Source: Gordonia sihwensis NBRC 108236 (GTDB taxonomy: Bacteria; Actinomycetota; Actinomycetes; Mycobacteriales; Mycobacteriaceae). Taken from it: 64,000 nt of DNA. The notes beneath the pieces are model-generated. The model saw only the letters and a program-made list of their open reading frames with translations. It was not told where the DNA came from and made no database searches. Made by a program: the position numbers and the translations under genes. The stretch is from assembly GCF_000333035.1 (NCBI RefSeq), contig NZ_BANU01000008.1:1-64000 (forward strand). Reading direction: 5' to 3'. This document shows, in pieces, positions 35,793 through 46,823 of this stretch (the stretch's first letter is position 1; every line of letters begins with the position of its first letter).

Positions 35793-36098
35793 TCAGAGGC
35801 TCTGCGCCAGTTCGCTCACCACCGGCGGCACCGCACACGCCAGAGCGAAGCCGAGCGGAAAGACCAGTGCCAGCATGCGCGCGGCACCGGTCAGCCGAAC
35901 TGCGATCGCCGCCGCCGACCCGGCCACGACCAGCACGCACGCCCCGATGTACGTCCACAGCGGGTCGAGGCCGGGCACGAGCACCGGGATGAGGAACCAC
36001 AGCGGGACGGCAGCCATCAGGCCCGTCGCCACCCCGGCCGCAGCCACCGCCGCCGTGTTGAACGCGGCGGGCAGCAGTGCTCTCGGTCGCCTGGTCAT
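35793..36098 (-). CDS. Small integral membrane protein
   Basis: The 101-residue protein has three hydrophobic helices (about 20-42, 46-67 and 72-93) and an arginine-rich N-terminus. No family was recognised. It lies 23 bp downstream of moeZ on the same strand. Confidence 0.72.
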   Translation of the reverse strand: MTRRPRALLPAAFNTAAVAAAGVATGLMAAVPLWFLIPVLVPGLDPLWTYIGACVLVVAGSAAAIAVRLTGAARMLALVFPLGFALACAVPPVVSELAQSL

Positions 36099-36121
36099 GT
36101 CGCCGATTGTGACAGCCGCGC

Positions 36122-37297
36122 TCAGTAGACCGGCATGGTCGGATCGATCTGCGCGGCCCACGCCACGATGCCGCCCTGCAGGTGTGCGGCGTCGTCGAAC
36201 CCGGATCTCTTGAGTGCGGCGAGCGCCTCCGCCGATCGGATTCCGGTCTTGCAATACAGCACGATCGGCCGATCGTGCGGCAGGTCTCCCAGTGCACGTC
36301 CCGACAGGATCTCTCCCTTCGGGATCAGCTGTGCGCCCGCGATGCGATTGATCTCGAACTCCACCGGCTCGCGGACGTCGATCAGCGCGGGCGGCGCCTC
36401 CGAACGCAGCGCCGCGTCGACCTGCGCCGGGGTGAGGGTGGACCCGGCGGAAGCCGCAGCGGCCTCGTCGGTCACCACGCCGCAGAACTCGTCGTAGTCG
36501 ATCAGTGCGGTCACCGGCCGTCCCTGCGGATCCTTGCGGAGGCGCACGGTCCGGTAGGTCATCTCGAGCGCGTCGTACACCATCAGCCTGCCGAGCAGCG
36601 GTTCACCGATGCCGCAGATCAGTTTCACCGCCTCGGTCGCCATGATCGAGCCGATCGACGCGCACAGCACTCCGAGGACGCCGCCTTCGGCGCAGGACGG
36701 CACCGAGCCCGGGGGCGGCGCCTGCGGATAGAGGTCGCGATAGTTGACGCCGCGACCGTCGGGAGCGTTCTCCCAGAACACCGACACCTGCCCCTGGAAC
36801 CGGTAGATCGATCCCCACACGTAGGGCTTCCCGGCCAGCAGCGCGGCGTCGTTCACCAGATATCGCGTCGCGAAGTTGTCGGTGCCGTCGAGGATCAGGT
36901 CGTACTCCGAGAACAGGTCGACCGCGTCCTTCGCCTCCAGCCGCCGGTTGTGCAGCCGGACGTCGACGAACGGGTTCAGTTCGGCGATCGAGTCGCGCGC
37001 GCTCTCGGTCTTGAGTCGGCCGACGTCTCCCAGCCCGTGAATGATCTGGCGCTGCAGATTGGACGTGTCGACCACGTCGAAGTCGACGATGCCGATGGTG
37101 CCGACTCCGGCCGCCGCGAGGTAGAGCAGAGTCGGAGACCCCAGCCCGCCCGCGCCCATCACCAGCACCTTGGCGTTCTTCAGCCGCTTCTGCCCGGTGA
37201 CGCCGACGTCCGGGATGATGAGGTGCCTGCTGTAGCGCGCGACCTCGTCCCGGCTCAGTTCGGCTGCCGGTTCCACCAGTGGCGGCAAGGACGACAT
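36122..37297 (-). CDS. moeZ: MoeZ-type adenylyltransferase/sulfurtransferase
   Basis: The 391-residue protein adenylates ubiquitin-like sulfur carriers (MoaD, ThiS, CysO) and transfers sulfur to them. The ThiF/E1 domain carries GAGGLGSP at 48-55 and the DTSNLQRQ segment; a rhodanese domain (about 280-391) has the active-site loop YCKTGIRSA with Cys349. It is the Rv3206c orthologue. Two ThiF-fold proteins therefore occur in this window (see 19568-20482). Confidence 0.94.
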   Translation of the reverse strand: MSSLPPLVEPAAELSRDEVARYSRHLIIPDVGVTGQKRLKNAKVLVMGAGGLGSPTLLYLAAAGVGTIGIVDFDVVDTSNLQRQIIHGLGDVGRLKTESARDSIAELNPFVDVRLHNRRLEAKDAVDLFSEYDLILDGTDNFATRYLVNDAALLAGKPYVWGSIYRFQGQVSVFWENAPDGRGVNYRDLYPQAPPPGSVPSCAEGGVLGVLCASIGSIMATEAVKLICGIGEPLLGRLMVYDALEMTYRTVRLRKDPQGRPVTALIDYDEFCGVVTDEAAAASAGSTLTPAQVDAALRSEAPPALIDVREPVEFEINRIAGAQLIPKGEILSGRALGDLPHDRPIVLYCKTGIRSAEALAALKRSGFDDAAHLQGGIVAWAAQIDPTMPVY

Positions 37298-37357
37298 TCT
37301 TCAGACCTCCGTCTCCGATCCCGAATACGTCCCAGCCATCCCGTCAGCGGGCGGTGG

Positions 37358-39093
<1,736 letters not shown>

Positions 39094-39115
39094 GAACTTC
39101 CGAGAACCGGTCCGT

Positions 39116-40300
39116 CTACATGGACCGGTAGACGGCGCTCTCGAAGTCGAGAGCGTGGCGCAGGGCGGCGGGGTCTGCGAACGGCAGTACCTGACAGGCC
39201 CACATCCCGGCGATGTCCGCGGACCGATCGATCCAGAAGTACAGGTTGGCCAGGCCAGCCCAGGCGAGTGAACCCGCACTCCGGCCCGTCGGTGCAGCGT
39301 CGTCGTTCACCATGAACGTGTAGGCCCACGACTTCGGCAGACCCGGGAAGAACTCGGCGTCGTGCGTGATCACCGGGTCGACGCCCCGCAACGCCGTGAC
39401 CCGCTGCCTCTCGGCGAGACCGTTGCGAGCCGCCCACTCGACGGTGTCGCTGCGGAGCACGCGCCCACCGTCGCCCGCCCCGCCGCGCAGCCACATGCGG
39501 AGGAATCGGATGTAGTCCGGAACTGTGGAGTACAGGCCCTGCCCACCCATCTGGACCTCGGGGTTCTGCGGCATGACGATGCCGGTGGCTTTGAGCGAAC
39601 CGTCCGGCCTGCGCAGATGCACGGCGGCGCGGCGCTCCTGCATGGCATCGGTGAGCAGGAATCCCGAATCGTCCATGCCCAGCGGGGCGAAGACCCGCTC
39701 AGCGAGAACCTCCCCCAGCCGTGCGCCGCGTACTGCTTCGACCACGAGCCCGGCCCAGTCCATGTTCGATCCGTAGTTCCAGCGCGTACCCGGGTCGAAC
39801 AGCAGCGGCGTCATCAGTGACGCACGCGTCGCCGTCACCACATCCGGGTAATGGCCCTGCCGCACCAGGGAGCGGTAGTTCTCGTCGAAGAACGGATAGG
39901 CGAATCCGGCCGTGTGGAGCAGCAGCATCCGAGTGGTGACCGGCGTCGCTGCCGGACGGATCCGCGGACTCCCGTCGGGCTCGAAACCGTCCAGCACGCC
40001 GATCTCGGCGATCTCCGGCACGTACTGCGCAGCCGGCGCGTCGAGGTCGATCAGCCCCTCCTCGACGCACTGCAGCACGGCCGTGCCGGTCAGCGGCTTG
40101 CTAGCCGAGTACAGGGCGACGACCGTGTCGGCCGTCATCGGGCGGTCATCGGCGACGCTCGTGCTCCCCGCCGCGCCGGTGAAGACCGTCTCCGTCGCGT
40201 CGGTCACCGAGGCTACGACGCCCGGCACCCGGTCGGAGTCCGGACCGGTCACCGCATCGTCGAGCAACGCCCTGAGTCGGTCGGAGTCGACTCCGCTCAT
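39116..40300 (-). CDS. Beta-lactamase-fold serine hydrolase (EstB-type esterase)
   Basis: The 394-residue protein has the SxxK motif SASKP (Ser66, Lys69), a Tyr motif in WNYGSNMDW and a late GSLAWAGLANLYFWID that takes the place of KTG. There is no signal peptide, which favours esterase (class VIII carboxylesterase) over penicillin hydrolysis. It lies between the TetR and DUF3107 genes, which are adjacent in mycobacteria, so it is probably an insertion. Confidence 0.88.
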   Translation of the reverse strand: MSGVDSDRLRALLDDAVTGPDSDRVPGVVASVTDATETVFTGAAGSTSVADDRPMTADTVVALYSASKPLTGTAVLQCVEEGLIDLDAPAAQYVPEIAEIGVLDGFEPDGSPRIRPAATPVTTRMLLLHTAGFAYPFFDENYRSLVRQGHYPDVVTATRASLMTPLLFDPGTRWNYGSNMDWAGLVVEAVRGARLGEVLAERVFAPLGMDDSGFLLTDAMQERRAAVHLRRPDGSLKATGIVMPQNPEVQMGGQGLYSTVPDYIRFLRMWLRGGAGDGGRVLRSDTVEWAARNGLAERQRVTALRGVDPVITHDAEFFPGLPKSWAYTFMVNDDAAPTGRSAGSLAWAGLANLYFWIDRSADIAGMWACQVLPFADPAALRHALDFESAVYRSM

Positions 40301-40305
40301 CGCGC

Positions 40306-40539
40306 TCAGGCCGCCCCGAAGCCGACCCGTCGGTTCTCGGCGCTGCCGACCTCCACGTAGGCGATCTTGACTGCCGGGACCAGCACGCGCGATCCCTTGT
40401 CGTCGGTCAGCGACAGCACGGCATCGGTTCCGCTCAGCGCGCGGTCGGCGGCCGCGTACACGTCATCGGCCTTGTCCGGGCAGGTGAATGCCAACTCGCG
40501 CGGGCTGTTCTCGATACCGATCTTGACTTCAACGCTCAT
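40306..40539 (-). CDS. DUF3107 small protein (Rv3208A/TB9.4-like)
   Basis: The 77-residue protein, from MSVEVKIGIENSPREL to VEVGSAENRRVGFG, closely follows the DUF3107 pattern. It has an alpha/beta look and no membrane segment. Function unknown. It lies between the ferritin-like gene and the esterase on the same strand, with 19 and 5 bp gaps. Confidence 0.92.
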   Translation of the reverse strand: MSVEVKIGIENSPRELAFTCPDKADDVYAAADRALSGTDAVLSLTDDKGSRVLVPAVKIAYVEVGSAENRRVGFGAA

Positions 40540-40558
40540 AACTTCGGAATCCTACTCG

Positions 40559-41203
40559 TCACGCCAGCGACAGCTCGGCCATGCGCTGCCCGTGGCGAGC
40601 CGCCATGTTGTCGAAGAATGCGGCGGCGTTGGCAAGCGTCGCATCACCTTCGAAGAGCAGCGCCATCACGTCTTCCTCCTCGGCGAGAACCCACTGCATG
40701 TGCGTGATCGCCTCACCCAGCAATCGACGGCCCCACAGCGCCAGCGGCGACGCCACGGCCGGATCGGCGGCGACCGCCGCCCGCACCTGGTCGACGGCGA
40801 ACTGCGACGAACCGGTCTCGGCCATCACCGATTTCATCGTCGGACGCACCTCTTCGGGCATCACATCGGCCATCTCGGCGTAGAAGTCGGCGGCCAGACC
40901 GTCACCGACGTGCATCTTGACCAGCACCTCGAGCCACGACGTCGGTGTCGTCACGCGGTGATACTCGTCGAACACCCGGGCGTGCGCGGCCACTGCTTCC
41001 TCGGGTGCGCCGCCGTCGGAGCGGATCTGCTCGGCCAACACCTCGAAGTGGCCCATCTCGGCCGCGATCAGTCGCGCGATCGCGATGCGGTCGGCAGTCG
41101 TCGGCGCCATCGCGGACTCTTCGATCAGGCGATAGCACGCGGCGAACTCGCCCGCGAGAAGGACTTCGTAGAGCTTGCGAATGGCCGCTGCGTTGTTCGA
41201 CAT
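40559..41203 (-). CDS. Ferritin-like/MiaE-type diiron fold protein (Rv3210c-like)
   Basis: The 214-residue helical protein has carboxylate and histidine positions in EFAACYRLIEE, EMGHFEVLAEQ, YAEMAD and EAITHMQW that suit a diiron ferritin-like four-helix bundle (ferritin_like_2 family). It is often annotated as a tRNA-hydroxylase-like protein; the real substrate is unknown. It is divergent from the DEAD-box helicase, with a 231-bp gap. Confidence 0.82.
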   Translation of the reverse strand: MSNNAAAIRKLYEVLLAGEFAACYRLIEESAMAPTTADRIAIARLIAAEMGHFEVLAEQIRSDGGAPEEAVAAHARVFDEYHRVTTPTSWLEVLVKMHVGDGLAADFYAEMADVMPEEVRPTMKSVMAETGSSQFAVDQVRAAVAADPAVASPLALWGRRLLGEAITHMQWVLAEEEDVMALLFEGDATLANAAAFFDNMAARHGQRMAELSLA

Positions 41204-41386
41204 GCAAGTCAGAGTATGCAAGGCGGTACACTCGGAGACAGACGAGTCGCCGTTCCGCTCGCCGAATGCACGTTCATGGGCACCGCGCGGCCACTTCGAG
41301 CGGCCCGTCGGACATTGAGCGCGCACCTGCGAAGGGCCTCCGGGCCCGGCCGCCGAGGGTCCGGACTAACGATCAGGACCCCGTGG

Positions 41387-41422
41387 CCTCTCTTGTGTGC
41401 GTGCGCGAACACCCGCGAGAGG
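41387..41422 (+). promoter_or_regulatory. Leader stem-loop before the DEAD-box helicase
   Basis: CCTCTC and GAGAGG pair around a GTGT/ACAC inner stem; the 3' arm ends 12 bases before the ATG. Together with the lack of an SD at the ATG this could modulate translation. The rest of the 231-bp gap shows no other obvious element. Confidence 0.35.
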
Positions 41423-41434
41423 CTTGAACTGCAT

Positions 41435-43045
41435 ATGACCATTGATCCCACGGTGGGCGAAGCCACCGACGACGTCCAGACGACGATCGTCGACGAGGAG
41501 CACACCGCCCCGACCTTCGCCGAACTCGGCGTCGACCCCGCGATCGTCGCCGCCCTCGAGGCCGACGGCAAGACCCGTACCTTCGCGATCCAGGAACTCA
41601 CCCTGCCGCTGGCGCTGGCCGGCTCCGATCTGATCGGTCAGGCGCGCACCGGCATGGGCAAGACCTACGGATTCGGCATCCCGCTGATGCACCGGCTCGC
41701 CAACGCCGAGGCGACCGGCCTGCGCGCACTCGACAACACTCCGCGCGCCCTCGTCATCGTGCCGACCCGCGAACTCTGCGTCCAGGTCACCGAAGACCTC
41801 GAGACCGCCGCCAAGGGCGTCGACGTCACGCTCTCGAACGGCACCGTTCGCCCGATGAAGATCACGTCGATCTACGGCGGCCGCCCCTACGAGCAGCAGA
41901 TCGCCGAACTCCAGGCCGGCGTCGACGTCGTCGTGGGCACGCCGGGACGCCTCCTCGACCTCGCGCAGCAGGGACACCTCGTCCTCGGCAAGGTCGGAGT
42001 GCTCGTGCTCGACGAGGCCGACGAGATGCTCGACCTCGGCTTCCTTCCGGACATCGAGCGGATCATGGGAGCCCTGCCCACCGACCGGCAGACGATGCTG
42101 TTCTCGGCCACCATGCCGGGTCCGATCGTCACCCTGGCGCGGACCTTCCTGAACCGCCCGACACATATCCGCGCCGAGCACGCGAACGACTCCGCGGTGC
42201 ATGAGCGGACCACCCAGTACGTCTACCGCGCCCACGCAATGGACAAGGCCGAACTGGTGGCCCGCGTGCTGCAGGCGGAGGGCCGTGGCGCGACGATGAT
42301 CTTCACCCGCACCAAGCGCACCGCGCAGAAGGTGGCCGACGACCTCGCCGAGCGTGGCTTCTCGGTGGGCGCGGTGCACGGCGACCTCGGCCAGGTGGCC
42401 CGTGAGAAGGCGCTGAACAAGTTCCGTGACGGCAAGATCGACGTATTGGTGGCCACCGATGTCGCGGCGCGCGGCATCGACGTCGATGACGTCACCCACG
42501 TCATCAACTACCAGTGCCCGGACGACGACAAGACCTACGTGCATCGCATCGGACGCACCGGGCGCGCCGGGCGCACCGGCATCGCGATCACCCTTGTGGA
42601 CTGGGACGAGCTGCATCGCTGGGAGCTGATCGACAAGGCGCTCGGCCTCGGCATGCCCGACCCGGCGGAGACCTACTCCACCTCCGAGCATCTGCGCGAG
42701 GATCTGGGCATCCCCGCGGACGCCAACGGCCGTATCGGCGCCCCGGAGCGTTCGTCCGACGAACGGCGGGAGCCGCGCGCGCCGCGCGCCGATCGTCCCA
42801 AGCGTGAGCGGCGCCGCACCAGGGGCGGCAAGCCCGCCGGCGCCGAGGGCGCCACGACCGCATCATCGGCGGACGACGCCGAGCAGGCGGAGAAGAGTCC
42901 CACCGCCTCGACCGAGCAGCCGGAGGCCGATGGTGAGGCCAAGCGGCCGCGCCGCCGCCGTCGTCGTCGCAGCGGTGGTGCGAAATCCGGTGAGGGCAGT
43001 GACGGCGCTTCGCGCGACGCGGCGCCCGCGGCAGCGGCCGAGTAG
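41435..43045 (+). CDS. rhlE: DEAD-box ATP-dependent RNA helicase (RhlE-like)
   Basis: The 536-residue protein has the Q motif (Gln53), ARTGMGKT at 70-77, PTREL, GTPGR, DEAD at 193-196, SAT at 224-226, and HRIGRTGRAGR at 370-380. The tail beyond residue 445 is low-complexity, with Arg-rich blocks (RRRRRRR) that probably bind RNA. It remodels RNA in ribosome assembly or decay. The ATG of MTIDPTVGE is chosen; it has no clear SD. Confidence 0.93.
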   Translation: MTIDPTVGEATDDVQTTIVDEEHTAPTFAELGVDPAIVAALEADGKTRTFAIQELTLPLALAGSDLIGQARTGMGKTYGFGIPLMHRLANAEATGLRALDNTPRALVIVPTRELCVQVTEDLETAAKGVDVTLSNGTVRPMKITSIYGGRPYEQQIAELQAGVDVVVGTPGRLLDLAQQGHLVLGKVGVLVLDEADEMLDLGFLPDIERIMGALPTDRQTMLFSATMPGPIVTLARTFLNRPTHIRAEHANDSAVHERTTQYVYRAHAMDKAELVARVLQAEGRGATMIFTRTKRTAQKVADDLAERGFSVGAVHGDLGQVAREKALNKFRDGKIDVLVATDVAARGIDVDDVTHVINYQCPDDDKTYVHRIGRTGRAGRTGIAITLVDWDELHRWELIDKALGLGMPDPAETYSTSEHLREDLGIPADANGRIGAPERSSDERREPRAPRADRPKRERRRTRGGKPAGAEGATTASSADDAEQAEKSPTASTEQPEADGEAKRPRRRRRRRSGGAKSGEGSDGASRDAAPAAAAE

Positions 43046-43080
43046 CTCCGCCCGGACGCTTTTCGCATACCCTCGCGAGA

Positions 43081-44340
43081 ATGGGACGGATCAAACCCGA
43101 ACGGCGCACCCGCACCGACCTCATCGTGACCGCGTTGATCGCGGCGATCGTGGTCGCGGCGGGTGTCGCCGTCTGGTGGACCAGCCCCGCCCGCCATACC
43201 GAGTCGGTGACCGCGACGACACCCGCTCCGGTCCAGCTGCCGGCTGAGAACGTTCCGCGCGAGGTCTCGGTCCGTTGGTCCGCGCAGTCGGACGTCACCA
43301 CTGTCCCGCAGATCACCCGCGACTCCCTGGTGACCGCGTCCGGCGGCACGGTGGTCGCGCATCGGCTGAGCGACGGAACCGACCTCTGGAGCTACCGGCG
43401 GAATCTGCCGCTGTGCGCGGCGGCCGCGGGATGGACCGGCGGCGACAACGACGTGCTCGCGGTGTACCGGAACAGCCGGGGTTGCAGCGAGGTCACATCG
43501 TTGCGAGGTTCCGACGGTGCTCGTCACGCCGCCCGCACCAGTGACGCCGACGACACCGTCCACCTCTCCATCGATACCGGCTACGCCCTCCTGTACGGCC
43601 CGACGCGCCTCGAGACGTGGGGTTCGAATCTGGTGCGCGGCATCGAGTACGGGCGTGTCACGGCACCGGTGAACCCCGACGTGGCGCCCGACCGCACCCA
43701 TTGCCGGCTGTACTCTGCGGTCTCCGGTGCGGATCGGGTGGCGATCGTGGAGCGATGCGATGACGATCCCGGCTACCGGCTGACGGTGCTCAGTTCGAAT
43801 CTGACCAGCGACGAGAAGATCCGCCAGTGGGGTTCGACCCTGATCACCACATCGGCTGCGGGTCCCGCTCCCCGAGTGGTGGCGGCGACCGATTCCACGA
43901 TCGTGGTCTACGACGGCGGCGCCGACCCGTCCGGTTCCGTCGGCGCCCCGCAGGGACCGCGTCTGCGCCTGTTCACACCGCAAGCCGAGAGCCGAAGCGA
44001 ACACCCGGTGGCCGGTGACGCCCAGGTTCCCGAGCGGAGCGATCCGATCATCGATCAGGGTGTCGTCTCGTTCTGGACCGGCAAGGCCACCGTGGTACTG
44101 GACGCCTCGAATGGAAACCCGATGTTCCAGGTGACAGATGCCGTCGGCCCCGGGGCGGTGATGGCGGGGCAACTGCTGGTGCCGATGCCCGGGGCCATCA
44201 GCGTGCGCCGCGTGTTCGACGGCCACGAGGAGTTCAGCATTCCGGTGGATCGCGGTCAGGTGGTCGGACCGGTGGCGCTGCGCGTGCTCGGCGATACGAT
44301 CCTCGAGCAGCGGGGCACGCAGGTCGTCGCATTGCGCTGA
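43081..44340 (+). CDS. PQQ-like beta-propeller membrane-anchored protein (Rv3212-like)
   Basis: The 419-residue protein has one N-terminal helix (residues 15-34) and an extracytoplasmic region with repeated beta-blade patterns (GGTVVAHRLSDGTDLWSYR; VVLDASNGNPMFQV). Four cysteines in two likely pairs are visible. It probably acts in the cell envelope; function unknown. It follows the helicase gene by 35 bp. Its last 107 bases are overlapped antisense by the DUF222/HNH gene. Confidence 0.86.
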   Translation: MGRIKPERRTRTDLIVTALIAAIVVAAGVAVWWTSPARHTESVTATTPAPVQLPAENVPREVSVRWSAQSDVTTVPQITRDSLVTASGGTVVAHRLSDGTDLWSYRRNLPLCAAAAGWTGGDNDVLAVYRNSRGCSEVTSLRGSDGARHAARTSDADDTVHLSIDTGYALLYGPTRLETWGSNLVRGIEYGRVTAPVNPDVAPDRTHCRLYSAVSGADRVAIVERCDDDPGYRLTVLSSNLTSDEKIRQWGSTLITTSAAGPAPRVVAATDSTIVVYDGGADPSGSVGAPQGPRLRLFTPQAESRSEHPVAGDAQVPERSDPIIDQGVVSFWTGKATVVLDASNGNPMFQVTDAVGPGAVMAGQLLVPMPGAISVRRVFDGHEEFSIPVDRGQVVGPVALRVLGDTILEQRGTQVVALR

Positions 44341-45850
44341 GGGTGACAGGGCCGCTGTCCTCTGCACTGAGAGTTGCGGGGCGCGACGACCGTCTCCCAT
44401 TTGAGTCCGGCGGGTGCAGATTCTTCGGTTGTCCGGCGTGGTGGATGGGGTTCAGGCGCCAGGGGTGGTCGGTGGTGGCTGGTCGCCAGGCCATCCGTCC
44501 GGTGTGGGGTCCGTCGGGGAGGATGGTGGTCTCCCATTGTCCGCGGTTGGTGCCGACGGCGCGGTTGTGGCGTCCGCACGCGGCGCCGAGGGCGTCGATG
44601 TCGGTGCGTCCGGCCGGGGTGATCCAGTCCGGTGCGTGATGGGCTTGAGTTTGCGCGAAGGGGCGATCGCAGCCGGGGGCGGTGCAGCCGCGGTCGCGGG
44701 CGAACAACGCCAACCGCTGCGCCTTACTCGCGAACCGAGCACCACGGCCCTGGTAGAGGACTTCGCTGGTGTGGTTGCGGAAGACGGCCAAGTGCGGGAC
44801 GGCGTCGGCAGCCAGCCGCACGAGTTCGCCGATCGGGATGCGGGTGCCGGTGGCGGTCAGGGCGATGCCGGCGTGGGCGGCGAGTTCTTGGTCGGTGACG
44901 GTGATGACGAGTTCGGTCGGTATCCGGTTCGGTGCTCCGAGTCCGTCGTGGGCGAGAACGTAATCACACAACGCCAGCAACGCATCATGCGTGCGTTGGG
45001 CGGCACTACGTAGATCCCGCCCCCGCGCCGCCGCCAAAGCCTCGGCGTCGATGCCGTCGGCGTCGATGGTGCCGGTGGGCGAATCCGGGTCGGTGGGGTT
45101 GTTCATCCCGGGCGCGGCCCAGGCGGTCAAGATCACCTCGAACTTGGCCCGCAACTCCGGAGTCATCGCGCCGCGGACCTTGCTCATGAGTTGTCGGTCT
45201 TGCGGGAGGATGGTGATTCCGCGTTGGCGTTGCCGGTCGACGTGATCGCTCTCCTGCCCGTCCGGGTCCAGGTGGGCGAGCAGTCGGTCACCGACCTTGC
45301 CCAGATCATCCGGATTCAACCCAGCCGCCGCCTCGGCCAACTCCGCCTCGGCACGCGCTTTGACCTCCGGCGAGATGCAGCCCGGTACTTTCGCCAGCAC
45401 CGCGGAGATCACTAACGCGTGTTCGGCGCCGACGGTCCCGCCCGCCACCGACGCGGCGGTCGCCGGCTTCCGGGGAGGCAGAGTCTGCCCTTGGAAGTTG
45501 GAGAATTCGCCGATCGCCTCGGCCATCCGGAGCCGTCGACTCGCCTCCCGGGTTCCGAGCCGCAGCCCTTGTGAGAGGTATTGGTGCGGATTCAGGTAGC
45601 CGGCGGTGCGGTGCGCGTTGCGGTCGGAGACCTCCACCAGCAGCGCGGCGGAGATGCCGTCCCAGCGTCGCCGGATCCGTTCGGCGGTCTGTGTGTGGGC
45701 CAGCAGTTCCGGTTCGGTCTCCGGCGACAGGGAGGTCTCGGCGAGTTTGACCGCCGCTGCATCGATCAATGCCAACAACTCTGCAGGCTGGTCCGGCAGC
45801 GCACCGGTGGCGACGACAGTGGCGATCGAATCGGTGATCGGATCGGTCAT
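44234..45850 (-). CDS. DUF222/13E12-type HNH endonuclease domain protein
   Basis: The 538-residue protein has an N-terminal DUF222 region (residues about 30-330) and a C-terminal HNH module: CTAPGCDRPFAQTQAHHAPDW, then CGRHNRAV. These proteins are multicopy in Gordonia, Mycobacterium (REP13E12) and relatives and behave like mobile or self-propagating genes. The ATG has GGAGG eight bases upstream. The last ~35 residues (MRRPACPAARGS onward) run antisense across the end of the PQQ-like gene and look like read-through, suggesting the natural 3' end was lost. Confidence 0.87.
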   Translation of the reverse strand: MTDPITDSIATVVATGALPDQPAELLALIDAAAVKLAETSLSPETEPELLAHTQTAERIRRRWDGISAALLVEVSDRNAHRTAGYLNPHQYLSQGLRLGTREASRRLRMAEAIGEFSNFQGQTLPPRKPATAASVAGGTVGAEHALVISAVLAKVPGCISPEVKARAEAELAEAAAGLNPDDLGKVGDRLLAHLDPDGQESDHVDRQRQRGITILPQDRQLMSKVRGAMTPELRAKFEVILTAWAAPGMNNPTDPDSPTGTIDADGIDAEALAAARGRDLRSAAQRTHDALLALCDYVLAHDGLGAPNRIPTELVITVTDQELAAHAGIALTATGTRIPIGELVRLAADAVPHLAVFRNHTSEVLYQGRGARFASKAQRLALFARDRGCTAPGCDRPFAQTQAHHAPDWITPAGRTDIDALGAACGRHNRAVGTNRGQWETTILPDGPHTGRMAWRPATTDHPWRLNPIHHAGQPKNLHPPDSNGRRSSRPATLSAEDSGPVTLSAMRRPACPAARGSYRRARAAPPVRPPDRDPPEC

Positions 45851-45966
45851 CGCCGCCACCTCCCCCGAGTGTTTCAGCTGGTCACACCATGTTTTCTTGA
45901 CCTAGCCGAACACTACCAAGGGGGTCTGACAGAACTCCCGGTCCGATCGTCCGACAGCGCGCCTCG

Positions 45967-46758
45967 CTAGATCTCCAACTCATACGTCCGGACGTCGGCA
46001 CCATTCCACGACTGCCAAAGGTTGTCGGCGAGGTCGCGGTACGCGGTGGCGCCCTTGTTCTTCCGCCCGCGCATCACTGACGCACCGGAGGCCGAGGCCT
46101 CGGCGAAGCGGACGGTCCGCGGGATCGGCGGGTCCAGCACAGGCAGCGCATAGCGGTCCGAGACGTCCGACAGCACGTCGCGACTGTGGGTGGTCCGGGC
46201 ATCGAACAGGGTCGCGACCGCACCGAGCATCTTGAGGTCCGGATTGGTGATCTGCTGAACTTCAGTGACGGTACGCAGCAACTGTCCGACGCCGCGGTGC
46301 GCGAGCGTCTCACATTGCAGCGGGACCACCACCTCGTCGGCAGCGGTGAGTCCGTTGAGCGTCAGAACCCCCAGCGACGGCGGGCAGTCGATGAGCACCA
46401 CGTCGTAATCCTGCGCCACCTCCGCCAAGGCCCGTTTCAGCGCGTATTCGCGGCCCGGCCGCATCAACAGCAGCGCTTCGGCACCGGCGAGGTCGATGGT
46501 GGCGGGCAACAAGGTCACATTGTCGTCGGTATCGAGCAGAACGTCGGCGATGTCCTCGGCGCCGATCAGCACGTCGTGCACCGACTTGGTCAGCTGATCC
46601 GGGTCGTGCCCCAGCGAGAAAGTGAGGCAGCCCTGGGGATCGAGATCGACGACGAGAACCGAGACGTCCTCGTCGGCCAGGGCGGCGCCGATCGACGCGG
46701 TGGTGGTGGTCTTCGCCACTCCACCTTTCTGATTCGCGATGGCAAGGGTGCGCGTCAT
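45967..46758 (-). CDS. ParA/Soj-family ATPase (Rv3213c-like)
   Basis: The 263-residue Walker-type ATPase has the deviant P-loop KGGVAKTTT (residues about 11-19), DLDPQG and LIDCPPSLG. No ParB gene or parS-like cluster is adjacent, so this is not the chromosome partition pair; the role of the orphan is unclear. The ATG giving MTRTLAIANQKGG is chosen over one four codons earlier. It is separated from the HNH gene by 116 bp. Confidence 0.92.
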   Translation of the reverse strand: MTRTLAIANQKGGVAKTTTTASIGAALADEDVSVLVVDLDPQGCLTFSLGHDPDQLTKSVHDVLIGAEDIADVLLDTDDNVTLLPATIDLAGAEALLLMRPGREYALKRALAEVAQDYDVVLIDCPPSLGVLTLNGLTAADEVVVPLQCETLAHRGVGQLLRTVTEVQQITNPDLKMLGAVATLFDARTTHSRDVLSDVSDRYALPVLDPPIPRTVRFAEASASGASVMRGRKNKGATAYRDLADNLWQSWNGADVRTYELEI

Positions 46759-46823
46759 GGCCACCACCATACGGTGGCGTCCCTCATACCACCGGGATCA
46801 GGCGTCCGGGTCACACGTCCGGC

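Noticed and set aside
39116-40300. Acquired beta-lactamase
   Set aside because: The SxxK fold lacks a signal peptide and a KTG-type triad, which fits cytosolic class VIII esterases better.
45967-46758. Chromosome partition locus or origin region
   Set aside because: A ParA-type ATPase alone is present; there is no ParB gene, no parS cluster and no dnaA/dnaN/gyrB context.
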